The notes under the pieces were generated by a model that did not search any database, was not told the DNA's origin, and worked only from the letters and a program-made list of their open reading frames with translations. This document shows, in pieces, positions 35,663 through 44,223 of a stretch of 64,000 nucleotides of DNA (the stretch's first letter is position 1; every line of letters starts with the position of its first letter). The DNA is taken from positions 1,302,001 through 1,366,000 of the forward strand of contig NZ_JAUSXY010000001.1 in assembly GCF_030944625.1 (NCBI RefSeq). The letters are read 5' to 3'. The DNA comes from Arthrobacter sp. SLBN-112. GTDB lineage: Bacteria > Actinomycetota > Actinomycetes > Actinomycetales > Micrococcaceae. The position numbers and the translations under genes were made by a program.

Positions 35663-36343
35663 ATGGCAATCGAATCTTTGGCGGTGGCGGACGACACCGG
35701 CAGGAAGTCGCTGGCAGACGTCGCCTATGAGAGCGTCCGCGACTGGTTGCTGACCCTGGAAATCAAACCCGGAGAGCTGCTGAACGACGAGCTCCTTGCC
35801 AAGAATCTGGGTATGGGGCGGACTCCGGTGCGCGAAGCCCTGAAGCGGCTGGAGCTGGACCGGCTGGTGAAGACCTACCCGCGGCGGGGCACCTTCGCCA
35901 CACGGGTGGACGTGACTGACCTTTCCTTCATTTCGGAGATCCGGGCCCAGCTCGAGCCCCTTGCGGCTGCTCGGGCCGCCCGGGTGGCCTCCCCTGCGGT
36001 TCGGGCGGGGCTGCGGGCCACGCTCGAGAAGGTCGAGGCATTTGATGTCGCCGCGGCAACCGTGACCGAGACGCTGCAGCTGGATGCCCGGGTACACCAG
36101 GGTATCTATGCCGCCGCTGCCAACCCGCATCTGGAGGACATCCTGATCCGGTACGACAACCTGGCAACGCGGATCTGGTGCATGGTGATCGACCGCCTGC
36201 CGGACCTGTCCCACCACGTGCGCGAACACCTCGATCTGCTCCGCGCCGTCATCGACGGCGACGAGGAGCGGGCTTCCGAACTTGCCAAGGTCCACGTGAG
36301 CGGGTTCGAGCACGCGGTACGCGAGGCACTCTTCAACGCCTAG
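35663..36343 (+). CDS. GntR family regulator, FCD subfamily
   Basis: 226 residues from ATG 35663. The N-terminal winged HTH (SLADVAYESVRDWLLTLEIKPGELLNDELLAKNLGMGRTPVREALKRLE) and the C-terminal all-helical FCD ligand domain are clear. The FCD metal ligands are supported by D and H in LDARVHQGIY, LSHHVREHLDLL and VHVSGFEHAV. FCD regulators usually sense small carboxylic acids. It is divergent from purU and flanked on both sides by AT-rich palindromes with GATATAT, so it probably controls purU-dmg-fchA-folD and the small gene downstream. Confidence 0.88.
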   Translation: MAIESLAVADDTGRKSLADVAYESVRDWLLTLEIKPGELLNDELLAKNLGMGRTPVREALKRLELDRLVKTYPRRGTFATRVDVTDLSFISEIRAQLEPLAAARAARVASPAVRAGLRATLEKVEAFDVAAATVTETLQLDARVHQGIYAAAANPHLEDILIRYDNLATRIWCMVIDRLPDLSHHVREHLDLLRAVIDGDEERASELAKVHVSGFEHAVREALFNA

Positions 36344-36363
36344 ACCCGCTGCATCCCCGCCTG

Positions 36364-36415
36364 TTGACATCGGATGTGACCTGCACCATACTCTGAGTTC
36401 ACATTGATATATCAA
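36364..36415 (+). promoter_or_regulatory. promoter with a perfect 12-bp palindromic operator
   Basis: TTGACA (36364-36369), 17 nt, CATACT (36387-36392), then the palindrome TTGATATATCAA (36404-36415) just after the expected transcription start, followed by a half copy AATATCA. The core matches the sites in front of the GntR gene. Placement favours repression. Confidence 0.6.
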
Positions 36416-36473
36416 TCAAATATCAGTGTTGGATTCTTATGAGCGGCGATGGCGCCGGCGAACGGAGCGACCA

Positions 36474-36755
36474 GTGAATTCCCAGGCAACCCTTGAAGCC
36501 CCATTTCGTGCCCCCGGCCTCGACCTCGAACAAGGCGGGCAGGACGGCGGCACGTCGAAGAAGCGCCTCGGCCTCCGGGCGGACTGGGCCCGCCTGCCCG
36601 GCCGCAGTGTCGAAGTGTGGCTGCTGGGGGAGCTCGTGGCCAGTGGCGTGGTGGACCAGGCTGCGGAGGACGGGTCGGTGCTCTGGATAGCCGCTGAGGG
36701 CATCAGCACGCGGCGGATCTTCGACAAGTCATCGGGCTACCAGATCTGGGTGTGA
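36474..36755 (+). CDS. small protein of unknown function
   Basis: 93 residues from GTG 36474 (GGAG upstream). The N-terminus is polar and the compact C-terminal half has alternating hydrophobics (RLPGRSVEVWLLGELVASG, ending SGYQIWV). No transmembrane segment or known domain was recognised. It is expressed from its own promoter with a GntR-type palindrome, which suggests a link to the one-carbon operon. The spacer 36756-36995 after it holds only the ABC-transporter terminator. Confidence 0.5.
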   Translation: MNSQATLEAPFRAPGLDLEQGGQDGGTSKKRLGLRADWARLPGRSVEVWLLGELVASGVVDQAAEDGSVLWIAAEGISTRRIFDKSSGYQIWV

Positions 36756-36930
36756 CCATCCCTGGCGCCCTCGATGCTGCCATGCGGCCGTCCGGTGCCT
36801 GGACGCTGCGCGGCAGCCGTTCCATGTTGGGGGCTTCAGCCGAGAGCCCACCCCTCCCGTCGTCCCGGACGTTGATCAGTAGGTTCTCGCCGCCAGAGTC
36901 CCGTTGCGTGTGCGGTTGGGCAAAACCAAA

Positions 36931-36970
36931 GGAAGCAGTCCCGAGGCATTGAAACCTCCGGACTGCTTCC
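36931..36970 (-). terminator. terminator of the betaine ABC transporter operon
   Basis: Stem GGAAGCAGTCC / GGACTGCTTCC with an inner GAGG/CCTC pair. On the minus strand it is followed by TTTGGTTTTG. Confidence 0.7.
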
Positions 36971-36995
36971 CTAGGTATGGCACTAGGAATGCTTG

Positions 36996-37973
36996 TCAGC
37001 TAAGCCAACCATCCACCACGCTCTGGTGGGCATCGACCCACTTCTTTGCCGCCGCTTCAGGCGTCATACCGCCTTGTATATCCGTAGCAACCGAGTTCTG
37101 GTCCTCGTTGGTCCAGGTGAATGCCTTAGCCAGCTTGGCGGCAGGCGAGCCGCTGTCCTCCAGCTTTTTGGAGATGATCTTGTTGAGTTTGTAGGTCGGG
37201 TAGTCGCACGCAACCTTTTCGGGGTTGGAGTCGCAGCCCTCGGTCCATTTCGGGAGGTTTACCTTCTTCAACGGAACCTCGGAGAGGAACCATTGTGGCT
37301 CGTAGAAGTAGCCAAGTAGCGGCGTCTTGTTCTGCTGTGCCGTCCGGAACGACTGGATCAGGGCCGCTTCCGATCCGGCGAAGACCACTTTGTAGTCCAG
37401 GTTCAGGTTCTTCACCAGCGCTTCGTCATTGGTGACGAAGGCGGGGTCGCCGTCAAGAACCTGCCCCTTTCCGCCGGACTCCGACGTGGTGAACATCGAA
37501 GCGTATTTGTTGAGGTTCTGGCCGTCGGTGATGTCCGGGTACTTTTCTGCCATCCATGGCGGGACGTACCAGCCGATGTGCCCTTCGTTTCCTGTTGGGC
37601 CGGCATCAACGGCCACCTTTTGGTCGGTTATGTACTGCTTGGCCAGGTCGGCGTGGCCCCAGTTTTCGATGATGAGGTCCACTTCGCCTGAAGCGAAGCC
37701 CTGCCAGGAGACCTGCTCATTGAGGTCCTTCTGGACGACGCTGCAGCCGAGCTTGTTTTTCGCCACGTAGCTGTAGACGGCTGCGTCGGCGGTGTAACCG
37801 ACCCAGGCGTTCATTGCTACGTTCACGCTGCCGCAGGGCGTTCCCGTGGCTCCGCCTGCCGCAGCAGTCTGGTTTACCGATGCACCGCCGCAGCCTGCGA
37901 GGAACAGGGCGGCGGCAGCAGCTCCGGCCATTGCCGGCAAGGTGCGTTTTATCAGCCTTTCAGCTTTTTTCAT
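36996..37973 (-). CDS. proX: glycine betaine ABC transporter substrate-binding lipoprotein
   Basis: 325 residues from ATG 37973 (RBS AAGGAG). The signal peptide ends with LFLAGC, so the mature protein is a lipoprotein. The mature part belongs to the OpuAC/ProX family that binds quaternary amines (CGSVNVAMNAWVGYTADAAVYSYVAKNKLGCSV, WQGFASGEVDLIIENWGHADLAKQYI, GHIGWYVPPWMAEKYPD). Trp and Tyr residues in these stretches are candidates for the aromatic cage that holds the trimethylammonium group. It is the last gene of the operon. Confidence 0.88.
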   Translation of the reverse strand: MKKAERLIKRTLPAMAGAAAAALFLAGCGGASVNQTAAAGGATGTPCGSVNVAMNAWVGYTADAAVYSYVAKNKLGCSVVQKDLNEQVSWQGFASGEVDLIIENWGHADLAKQYITDQKVAVDAGPTGNEGHIGWYVPPWMAEKYPDITDGQNLNKYASMFTTSESGGKGQVLDGDPAFVTNDEALVKNLNLDYKVVFAGSEAALIQSFRTAQQNKTPLLGYFYEPQWFLSEVPLKKVNLPKWTEGCDSNPEKVACDYPTYKLNKIISKKLEDSGSPAAKLAKAFTWTNEDQNSVATDIQGGMTPEAAAKKWVDAHQSVVDGWLS

Positions 37974-38068
37974 GGTGGGTCTCCTTGTTGGGGCGTACGG
38001 ATCTTCATGCCGGGTCAGCGGCAAGCTGTGTGGGGAGATATTTCCTGGCGTGTGCAGGAGGGGAGGGG

Positions 38069-40090
38069 TTACCTGGAGGGAGATGGGATTCTGCGGGCCG
38101 GAGCGGCGGCGGCAGCCTGGGTCATCCTGTCCATCATGATTCCGAGGAACACGATGGCCAGGCCGGCGGCGAGGCCCTTACCGAAAATGGAACTCTGGAC
38201 GAATCCCGCGACGACGTCATATCCGAGGCCGCCTGCCCCGACGAGGGCTCCCACCACCACCATGGCCAGGACATAGATCAGCCCCTGGTTGGCAGCGAGC
38301 GCCAGCGATTGCCTGGCCATGGGCAGCTGCACCTTGGTGATCACCTGCCACGGTGTCGAACCGCTGGCGATCGCTGACTCGACGACAGTCGGGGAGATCG
38401 CCGCGATTCCATCGGCGGTGATCTTGATGGCGACCGGGGCGGCGTAGATGATGCCCGCGATGATCGCAGTGAATCGTGTGGCTCCGAAGAGGCCAAGGAA
38501 GGGCACCAGGTAAACGAAGGAGGGCATGGTCTGGCCCGCGTCGAGCAGGGGCCGCATGAGCTGGTCGACGCGGCTGGACCGGCCCATGGCCACGCCAAAG
38601 ACTATGCCCAAAACCATCACCACGGCGGTGGCAACGAGGGTTCCGGCGAGGGTGACCATGGCGTCACTCCAGAGCCCGAGATAGATGATGACCCCCAGGC
38701 AGGCAGTGGTCACAGCAGCGAGCTTCCAGCCGCCCAGTGCGTAGGCCACGATGGCGACCACTGCGACGAGGATGAAGAAAGGCGTGTCGGTCAGCAACGA
38801 TTGGAACGGGTTGAGGATCGTGCCGGTAACACCTTCACGCAGGGATACCGTGAAGAGCGACACATTCGATTGCAGCCAGTGGCTGGCCGTGTTCACGGCC
38901 TGAACGATTGCCGGTCCAACGTTGAGGTCCTGGGGAAAGGCTGCTGCCCAAAGCATGGTCCTGGACAACTGCACCATCACCAGGACTACGGCCAGCGCGA
39001 TCCCGAGGAGTCCGGCGCGGGTCTTGCGGCCCAAGCGGCGTTTGCCGGCTGCGCCGGGCTCCGCACGGCGGCTGGCCGCCGTGGTCACCCGGTCCAGCAC
39101 GATGGCCAGCAGGACTATGGAGAGGCCGGCATTGACGGCAGTACCAACGTCCAGGGACTGCAGTGCCCGGACCACCGTCTGGCCAAGGCCCGGAGCTGCG
39201 ATCAGGGCGGCGATGGTCACCATGGACAGGGCGGCCATGGTCCCTTGGTTGATACCCATCACGATGGTCCGGCGCGCCATGGGCAGCTGCAATGTCAGGA
39301 GCCGTTGCAGGCCAGTGGTGCCGAGCGAGTCGGATGCTTCCCGGGTGTTCTCTGGAATGCGGCGGATACCATGTGCGGTCAGGCGGATAACCGGTGGAGC
39401 AGCGTAGATCACCGTGGCGATCACTGCCGACGCCGGTCCGATCAGGAAGACCAGGGCAAGCGGGGCCAGGTAGACGAAGGTGGGCAGGGTCTGCATGAAG
39501 TCCAGCACGGGGGTGATGACCCCGGCTACCCTGCCGTAGATGCCGGACAGCACGCCGAGCGGGATGCCCACCAGCAGTGTCAGCAGCACGGAAGTCAGAA
39601 CCAGGGCGAACGTGTAGGTCGCTTCCACGAACAGGCCTTGAAAACCGAAGAAGACGAAGACCACAGCCGTCAGCAGGGCTACCCGTACATTGCCGACGGC
39701 CAGCGCGATCCAGGTGAGCAGGCCCACCGTTCCCAGCCAGCCGATTTCTGGCAGGCGCAGGCCGGTGGGGGTTGCTGCGAAGGTGGTGGTAAACAGGTTC
39801 GCCACCGCATCCACGGCGGTCCGAAGGGGCGTGAAGAAGTAGAGGAAGACCGGGTTGTCAGCCCGGTTTGCCGCGACCCAGGCGTTGAATTGGTTCAGCG
39901 AGCGGTGCAGGTCCGTCAGTTCTGAGGCTGGCAACGCCAGGGTTGCCGTGCCGTTGAGGAGCAGGAATCCCAGGATCCAGAGTGCACCGGCGGCCAGCAG
40001 GAGCACTGTTCTTCGGCTGGGCCTGCGGCGTGCTTCAAGGACAATGGGGGCAGGCTGGACGGTTTTCTGTTTTTCGAGGAGGGCAGACAT
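38069..40090 (-). CDS. proW: double (fused) glycine betaine ABC transporter permease
   Basis: 673 residues containing two complete ProW-type permease modules in tandem. Each has its own EAA loop: ASDSLGTTGLQRLLTLQLPMARRTIVMGINQ in the first half and SAIASGSTPWQVITKVQLPMARQSLALAANQ in the second. The halves are joined by a basic linker (RRAEPGAAGKRRLGRKTR). A single chain could therefore supply the whole membrane channel instead of a homodimer. The ATG at 40090 shares one base with the ATPase stop (TGATG). Confidence 0.88.
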   Translation of the reverse strand: MSALLEKQKTVQPAPIVLEARRRPSRRTVLLLAAGALWILGFLLLNGTATLALPASELTDLHRSLNQFNAWVAANRADNPVFLYFFTPLRTAVDAVANLFTTTFAATPTGLRLPEIGWLGTVGLLTWIALAVGNVRVALLTAVVFVFFGFQGLFVEATYTFALVLTSVLLTLLVGIPLGVLSGIYGRVAGVITPVLDFMQTLPTFVYLAPLALVFLIGPASAVIATVIYAAPPVIRLTAHGIRRIPENTREASDSLGTTGLQRLLTLQLPMARRTIVMGINQGTMAALSMVTIAALIAAPGLGQTVVRALQSLDVGTAVNAGLSIVLLAIVLDRVTTAASRRAEPGAAGKRRLGRKTRAGLLGIALAVVLVMVQLSRTMLWAAAFPQDLNVGPAIVQAVNTASHWLQSNVSLFTVSLREGVTGTILNPFQSLLTDTPFFILVAVVAIVAYALGGWKLAAVTTACLGVIIYLGLWSDAMVTLAGTLVATAVVMVLGIVFGVAMGRSSRVDQLMRPLLDAGQTMPSFVYLVPFLGLFGATRFTAIIAGIIYAAPVAIKITADGIAAISPTVVESAIASGSTPWQVITKVQLPMARQSLALAANQGLIYVLAMVVVGALVGAGGLGYDVVAGFVQSSIFGKGLAAGLAIVFLGIMMDRMTQAAAAAPARRIPSPSR

Positions 40091-41124
40091 CAGGCCGCCG
40101 CTTCTGCCGGTTGCAGCACCGAAAGAATGCTGTCTCGGTCGATCTGTCCTGTGATCCTGCCGCCCTCTTCGACAAGGACCGGGCAGGAGGAGTGCATTAC
40201 GGCCGGGATGGCGTCGCGGATGATCATCCTGGAGTTGAGCACTGCTGCATCCCTGGGCGTGGTGTCGGCAAGCGGTCGCGTGATCCACTTGAGGGTCAAG
40301 ACGTCGGCGCGGGGGACTTCCGAGACGAAGTCCTCGATGTACTTGTCCGCCGGGGACCCTACAAGGTCGTCACCGGTGCCGCACTGGACAGGCTCTCCGT
40401 TGCGCATGATCAGGATGCGGTCTCCGAGTTTCAGCGCTTCCGCGAGGTCGTGGGTCACGAACACCATGGTCTTGCCCATCTCCTTGTGGAGCCGGATGAC
40501 TTCTGCCTGCATGTCACGCCGGATGAGCGGGTCCAGTGCTGAGAAGGGCTCATCGAAGAGGATGGTGTCGGGGTCTCCGGCCAATGCCCGACCCAAGCCG
40601 ACCCGCTGCTGCATACCGCCGGACAGTTGGTCCGGGTAGTGCTGTTCGTAGCCCTTCAGGCCAACAAGTTCGATGATCTCCCGGGCCTTGGTGTGGCGTT
40701 CGTTCTTCGCTGTTCCGCGTATCTGCAGTCCATACGAGACGTTGTCCAGGACCGTGCGGTGCGGCAGCAGCCCGAAGTGCTGGAAAACCATCGACACTTT
40801 CCGCCGGCGGAGCTCCCGAAGTTCAGCCACGCCTGCCTGCAGGACATCGTTGCCGTCCACCAGAACCTGTCCGGACGTCGGCTCGATGAGCCTGGTCAGG
40901 CAGCGGATCAGGGTGGATTTGCCCGACCCGGACAATCCCATGACCACGAAGACTTCGCCTTTTGCGACGTCGAAGCTCAGGTTGCGGACCGCGGCAACGC
41001 AGCTGGTGCGTTCAAGCAATTCTGCAGAGCTAAGGGCAGATAGATCCCGGTTTCCCGGGATCTTCTCTCCCCCTGGTCCGAAGACCTTCCAAAGGTCGCG
41101 AACTGAGATGGCGGGGTTGTTCAT
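40090..41124 (-). CDS. proV: glycine betaine ABC transporter ATPase
   Basis: 344 residues from ATG 41124 (RBS AGGAG). Walker A is GLSGSGKST, the Q-loop is [17 protein letters not shown], the signature is [15 protein letters not shown] and Walker B is [12 protein letters not shown]. The insert [20 protein letters not shown] before Walker A and the [17 protein letters not shown] region followed by a partial CBS-like tail are typical of ProV/OpuAA. CBS regions in relatives sense ionic strength. It is the first gene of the operon, driven by promoter C. Confidence 0.92.
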   Translation of the reverse strand: MNNPAISVRDLWKVFGPGGEKIPGNRDLSALSSAELLERTSCVAAVRNLSFDVAKGEVFVVMGLSGSGKSTLIRCLTRLIEPTSGQVLVDGNDVLQAGVAELRELRRRKVSMVFQHFGLLPHRTVLDNVSYGLQIRGTAKNERHTKAREIIELVGLKGYEQHYPDQLSGGMQQRVGLGRALAGDPDTILFDEPFSALDPLIRRDMQAEVIRLHKEMGKTMVFVTHDLAEALKLGDRILIMRNGEPVQCGTGDDLVGSPADKYIEDFVSEVPRADVLTLKWITRPLADTTPRDAAVLNSRMIIRDAIPAVMHSSCPVLVEEGGRITGQIDRDSILSVLQPAEAAA

Positions 41125-41336
41125 GGCTGTACTCCTGCTTGGTGGAGGCTGGAACCGCATGCTTGGGTGGGGTAGAGATTTTGCCGGGCGCCGGCGCAGA
41201 GGGAATCCGCTGTAGCTCTGGGCCCGACGTCGGGGAACGTTGTGAATTGTGCTTGCTGCACGAAGTCATAGCGGGGGTAGGGCAGCCAGGCTGCGATCGA
41301 CTTTCTGCATTTCGGGTGACCAAGTGAGTTGTGTTA

Positions 41337-41392
41337 GCAGCAACGCACTTCGTCTTACGCAACAGAGTGATTTACGCCACTCCCTTTGTCAA
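41337..41392 (-). promoter_or_regulatory. betaine regulon promoter site C (ABC transporter operon)
   Basis: On the minus strand: TTGACA (41392-41387), 17 nt, CACTCT (41369-41364), GTTGCGTA (41363-41356), 11 nt, GTTGCTGC (41344-41337). This is the same geometry as sites A, B, D and E. It lies in the 442-base gap between proV and the IclR gene; site D and a terminator also lie there, and no protein gene does. Confidence 0.75.
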
Positions 41393-41450
41393 GGGTTCTT
41401 TCTTGAAGTCCGGATGTTACGGAGCTACGGACTGCGTCTCCGGATACTCC

Positions 41451-41505
41451 TTGACAGGGGTGCAGTAGCCGTTAACCTGTTGCATATTGCGCCTTCTGTT
41501 GCGTA
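41451..41505 (+). promoter_or_regulatory. betaine regulon promoter site D, pointing into a terminator
   Basis: On the plus strand: TTGACA (41451-41456), 16 nt, TAACCT (41473-41478), GTTGCATA (41479-41486), 11 nt, GTTGCGTA (41498-41505). It is divergent from site C. Its -10 is the best of the five, yet the transcript would meet the palindromic terminator at 41527-41558 after about 70 nt. Confidence 0.65.
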
Positions 41506-41526
41506 AAAGCGTGTTGATTAACCGCA

Positions 41527-41558
41527 AAAAGACCCCCGGGACGTCCCGGGGGTCTTTT
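41527..41558. terminator. perfect bidirectional terminator
   Basis: 32-base perfect palindrome: AAAAGACCCCCGGGAC and its exact complement, giving a GC stem with an A-tract before it and a T-tract after it on both strands. It ends the IclR transcript on the minus strand and any transcript from promoter D on the plus strand. Confidence 0.9.
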
Positions 41559-41566
41559 GGCTGTTC

Positions 41567-42376
41567 CTACTGCCGGTTGTAGCCCATGTTGGCGCTGACC
41601 TTGAGGCCCGCTTCCTTCAACCCGTCCAGCAGGCCTGGAATCTTCTCGGGGTCGAACCGGAAGGCCGGCCCGGAGATGCTAAGGGCGCCAATCACGGTGC
41701 CCTGGTGGTTGTAGACCGGCACCGCCACGGCATTCAGGCCGATCTCGAACTCCTCGCGCACCACCGCGTACCCCTTGGCGACGACGTCGAGCAGCTGGGC
41801 GTCCAGCGCCTTGCGGCTCGTGATCGTGCGGGCAGTGCGGGCAGCAAGGCCCGTCTCCTTTAGGATTCGGTCCCGCTCGTCCGCCTCCAGGGCAGCCAGG
41901 AGGACTTTGCCGCTGGACGTGGCATGCAGCGGCGTCAGGCTCCCCACCCAGTCGTAGGTGGCCAGGGTGGACGGGCCCATGGCCTGGTCCACATTCACCG
42001 CGTAGTTCGAGCGCAGGACCGCGAGGTTGACGGTTTCCTTGAATTCGTCGGCCAGGCTTTCCAGGACTGGCCGTGCCTCGCGGACCAGGCTGAGCCGTCC
42101 GGGAATGGAGCTGGCCAGGCGCAGGATGCCAAACCCAAGTTGGTACTTGCCCCGCTCGCTGTTCTGGTGCACCATCTCGCGTGTCACCAGCGAACCCATC
42201 AACCGGGAGACGGTTGACTTGTGGATCCCCATTTCCTCGGCTATTTCGCTCACGCCGGCGTGCCCTTCCCGGGCGAGGATCTCCAGTACTGTCAGGGCGC
42301 GCTCCACGGACTGCACACCGCCGGACTGGCCGCCTTCGGCATCGGTATCGGATTCAGGGTCTCTATTCGAAGCCAT
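41567..42376 (-). CDS. IclR family transcriptional regulator
   Basis: 269 residues. The N-terminal winged HTH (SVERALTVLEILAREGHAGVSEIAEEMGIHKSTVSRLMGSL) is followed by the IclR ligand domain, with the HATSSGKVLLAAL and REEFEIGLNAVAVPV blocks typical of effector-binding IclR proteins. It lies between the betaine transporter and uraDH, so it is a candidate regulator of either the GTTGC-type betaine promoters or the TTCC-N7-GGAA operators in front of uraD and hyi. The sequence alone does not decide which. Confidence 0.88.
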   Translation of the reverse strand: MASNRDPESDTDAEGGQSGGVQSVERALTVLEILAREGHAGVSEIAEEMGIHKSTVSRLMGSLVTREMVHQNSERGKYQLGFGILRLASSIPGRLSLVREARPVLESLADEFKETVNLAVLRSNYAVNVDQAMGPSTLATYDWVGSLTPLHATSSGKVLLAALEADERDRILKETGLAARTARTITSRKALDAQLLDVVAKGYAVVREEFEIGLNAVAVPVYNHQGTVIGALSISGPAFRFDPEKIPGLLDGLKEAGLKVSANMGYNRQ

Positions 42377-42457
42377 ACTTCCTGATCCTATGCCCGAAAC
42401 TGTGACGGCCGTGACATTGGGTTAACGCGCTTGACACCCAAGCACCCTAAGGCCGCA

Positions 42458-42796
42458 CTAGCTGCCGCGGTAGGTGGAGTACGCGAACGGGCTCAGGAGC
42501 AGGGGTACGTGGTAGTGCTCGGGGCCGGTGACCTCGAAGACCAGGTCCACTTCAGGGAAGAACGTTGCCGTCTGCAGCCCGGCGTAGTACTTCCCCGTGG
42601 CGAAGTTCAGCTTGTAGTGGCCGGGTTCCAGCTGCTCGGGCCCCAGGTCCTTCGCCCGGCCGTCGGCGTCCGTGCTGGACGTGGCCAGCTCACGCCAGGT
42701 GCCGCCGTCGTTCTTCAAAAGGACGACGGCGACCCCCGCCGCCGGGCGCCCGGCACCGGTGTCAAGGATGTGGGTGGTGACGTGGGAAACGCTCAT
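42458..42796 (-). CDS. uraH: 5-hydroxyisourate hydrolase
   Basis: 112 residues, transthyretin-like. It begins with the family motif HVTTHILDTGAGRPA and ends with the characteristic C-terminal YRGS tetrapeptide. It hydrolyses 5-hydroxyisourate to OHCU in urate breakdown. ATG 42796 overlaps the uraD stop (ATGA). The urate oxidase gene itself is not next to it. Confidence 0.94.
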   Translation of the reverse strand: MSVSHVTTHILDTGAGRPAAGVAVVLLKNDGGTWRELATSSTDADGRAKDLGPEQLEPGHYKLNFATGKYYAGLQTATFFPEVDLVFEVTGPEHYHVPLLLSPFAYSTYRGS

Positions 42797-43326
42797 TCGC
42801 TGATCAGTCCTTCAAGCCGCAGCACGGCAATCTCGCGCAGCTGCTGGGCCACGATGGTGTCTTCTTCTTCGGGGGAATTGGTGAGGCGCTGGTTCAGGGC
42901 CTGCAGGATTTCCGGCGCGGTGCGCCCGGCCGCCCGGATCAGGAAGACCCGGCCGAACTTTTCCTCGTACTCCCGGTTGCCCCTGGCAAGGTCGGCCGCA
43001 GCATCGGCATCCGCCGGGTCCACCCCGGCCTGTTCGGAACGGGACATGGACGCCTCGGCGCTGGCCGCCGTCGGGCGTTCCCCGATCCTGGGGTGGTGGG
43101 CCATGGCTGCTTCAACCTCCGCGGGGGTAAAAGGATTGGCCGCCTGGGCAGCGAACTCCAGCAGCCGGTCCCGGGTGGTGAACGGCCGCGCTCCTGCCAC
43201 GGCCTCCACCCAGCGGGTGACATCGATGCACGGCCGAAGGGTGGCCTGGGCCGCAGCGTTCTCTGCGGCGTTGAATTCGGCAAGCTTCATGCTGGCGTAT
43301 TCCTTGATGGTCATGCTGGCATCCAT
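42793..43326 (-). CDS. uraD: OHCU decarboxylase
   Basis: 177 residues. It decarboxylates 2-oxo-4-hydroxy-4-carboxy-5-ureidoimidazoline to S-allantoin. Family blocks are ARPFTTRDRLLEFAA, the active-site motif AAMAHHPRIGERP with its His, and the C-terminal ELR-type stretch REIAVLRLEGL. The start is ambiguous between Met1 (43326) and Met5. It forms an operon with uraH and feeds allantoin to AllB, encoded at 50-51 kb. Confidence 0.9.
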   Translation of the reverse strand: MDASMTIKEYASMKLAEFNAAENAAAQATLRPCIDVTRWVEAVAGARPFTTRDRLLEFAAQAANPFTPAEVEAAMAHHPRIGERPTAASAEASMSRSEQAGVDPADADAAADLARGNREYEEKFGRVFLIRAAGRTAPEILQALNQRLTNSPEEEDTIVAQQLREIAVLRLEGLISE

Positions 43327-43377
43327 GGTGACGGCTATGCGGATGCCGGTTGGCCCGGCGCCGACCTTCCGAGCGGC

Positions 43378-43443
43378 TTCCGCATCATGGAACTGTTATT
43401 TCAGCATACGTAATATTCAAGAACAGCCGCGTGGCCGTGTCAA
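43378..43443 (-). promoter_or_regulatory. uraD promoter with TTCC-N7-GGAA operator
   Basis: On the minus strand: TTGACA (43443-43438), 17 nt, TTGAAT (43420-43415). The palindromic 15-mer TTCC-GCATCAT-GGAA (43378-43392) lies downstream. It shares 11 of 15 bases with the first operator in front of hyi (56313-56327). Confidence 0.55.
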
Positions 43444-43472
43444 GCGATGACGCGCAGCCCCACAGGGCAGTC

Positions 43473-43898
43473 CTAGTCCTGGGAGGACGTCCGGGAGAGG
43501 ACCCAGGTGTTCGTTCCGTCCTGGCGTTCGAACGTCACCGTGGTAACCAGTGCCTCGATCAGCGCCAGGCCGCGCCCGGATTCCGCGTCTTCGCCCGGCG
43601 TCGCCGGCTCCATCGGGCCGAAGGGAGGCTTGGCGTGGTAGGCGCTGACGCGGGCCTGCAACAACGCGGGCTGCACGGTGGTTTCCACGCCCAACTCCAC
43701 GTCCCGGTCACCGGCCGGCTGGGCATGCTGGACGATGTTGGACGCAGACTCGATCACGGCCGTGGTGAACGTCATCTGGTCCATGTCGTTGACGAACGGA
43801 ACGTCCAGCCAGAGGCTGTCGAGGTCGTTGTGGACGGCTTCGATGGCGTCCTCGGCGGCCGGTCCCCGGAAGCTGCGCGAGGCCAGGATCTCAGTCAT
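43473..43898 (-). CDS. GHKL ATP-binding protein, anti-sigma-factor (RsbW) type
   Basis: 141 residues with an HATPase_c_2 fold: the N-box helix AVIESASNIVQHAQ, DAESGRGLALIEALV as the G-box region and a final strand WVLSRT. In partner-switching systems such proteins are serine kinases that phosphorylate a STAS protein and sequester a target. It overlaps the STAS gene by 8 bases and is the last gene of the four-gene operon. No sigma factor gene is adjacent, so the target is unknown. Confidence 0.82.
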   Translation of the reverse strand: MTEILASRSFRGPAAEDAIEAVHNDLDSLWLDVPFVNDMDQMTFTTAVIESASNIVQHAQPAGDRDVELGVETTVQPALLQARVSAYHAKPPFGPMEPATPGEDAESGRGLALIEALVTTVTFERQDGTNTWVLSRTSSQD

Positions 43899-44223
43899 TG
43901 CTAAACGCCTCTTCGGCCGTGGAGTAGGCGGTGAGGACCTTGTCCATGCTGGTCAGCTTCAGGACCATGTTCACCTGCGGCTGCACGGCGGCGATCCGGA
44001 GGTCGCCGCCGGCCTGGCGGGCTGCCTTCAGGCACCCGATCAGCGCACCGAGGCCGGAAGAGTCCATGAAGGCGGTGTTTTCCAGGTTGACGACGATCCG
44101 GTTTGAGCCGCCGGCGATAACGTCGGTGACGAACTCGCGCAGCTTGGGCGCGGAGACCATGTTCAGCCGCCCGTCCGCTCTGACCTCCGCGTAAGAGTCT
44201 TTGACCTCATAACTGAACTCCAT
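43891..44223 (-). CDS. STAS domain anti-sigma factor antagonist (RsbV type)
   Basis: 110 residues, a single STAS domain. The phosphorylatable serine lies in FMDSSGLGALIG, as in SpoIIAA and RsbV. It is expected to be phosphorylated by the GHKL protein encoded next and dephosphorylated by the PP2C protein encoded first in the operon. Its ATG overlaps the glycosyltransferase stop (TGATG), so the two products are made together. Confidence 0.88.
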   Translation of the reverse strand: MEFSYEVKDSYAEVRADGRLNMVSAPKLREFVTDVIAGGSNRIVVNLENTAFMDSSGLGALIGCLKAARQAGGDLRIAAVQPQVNMVLKLTSMDKVLTAYSTAEEAFSND

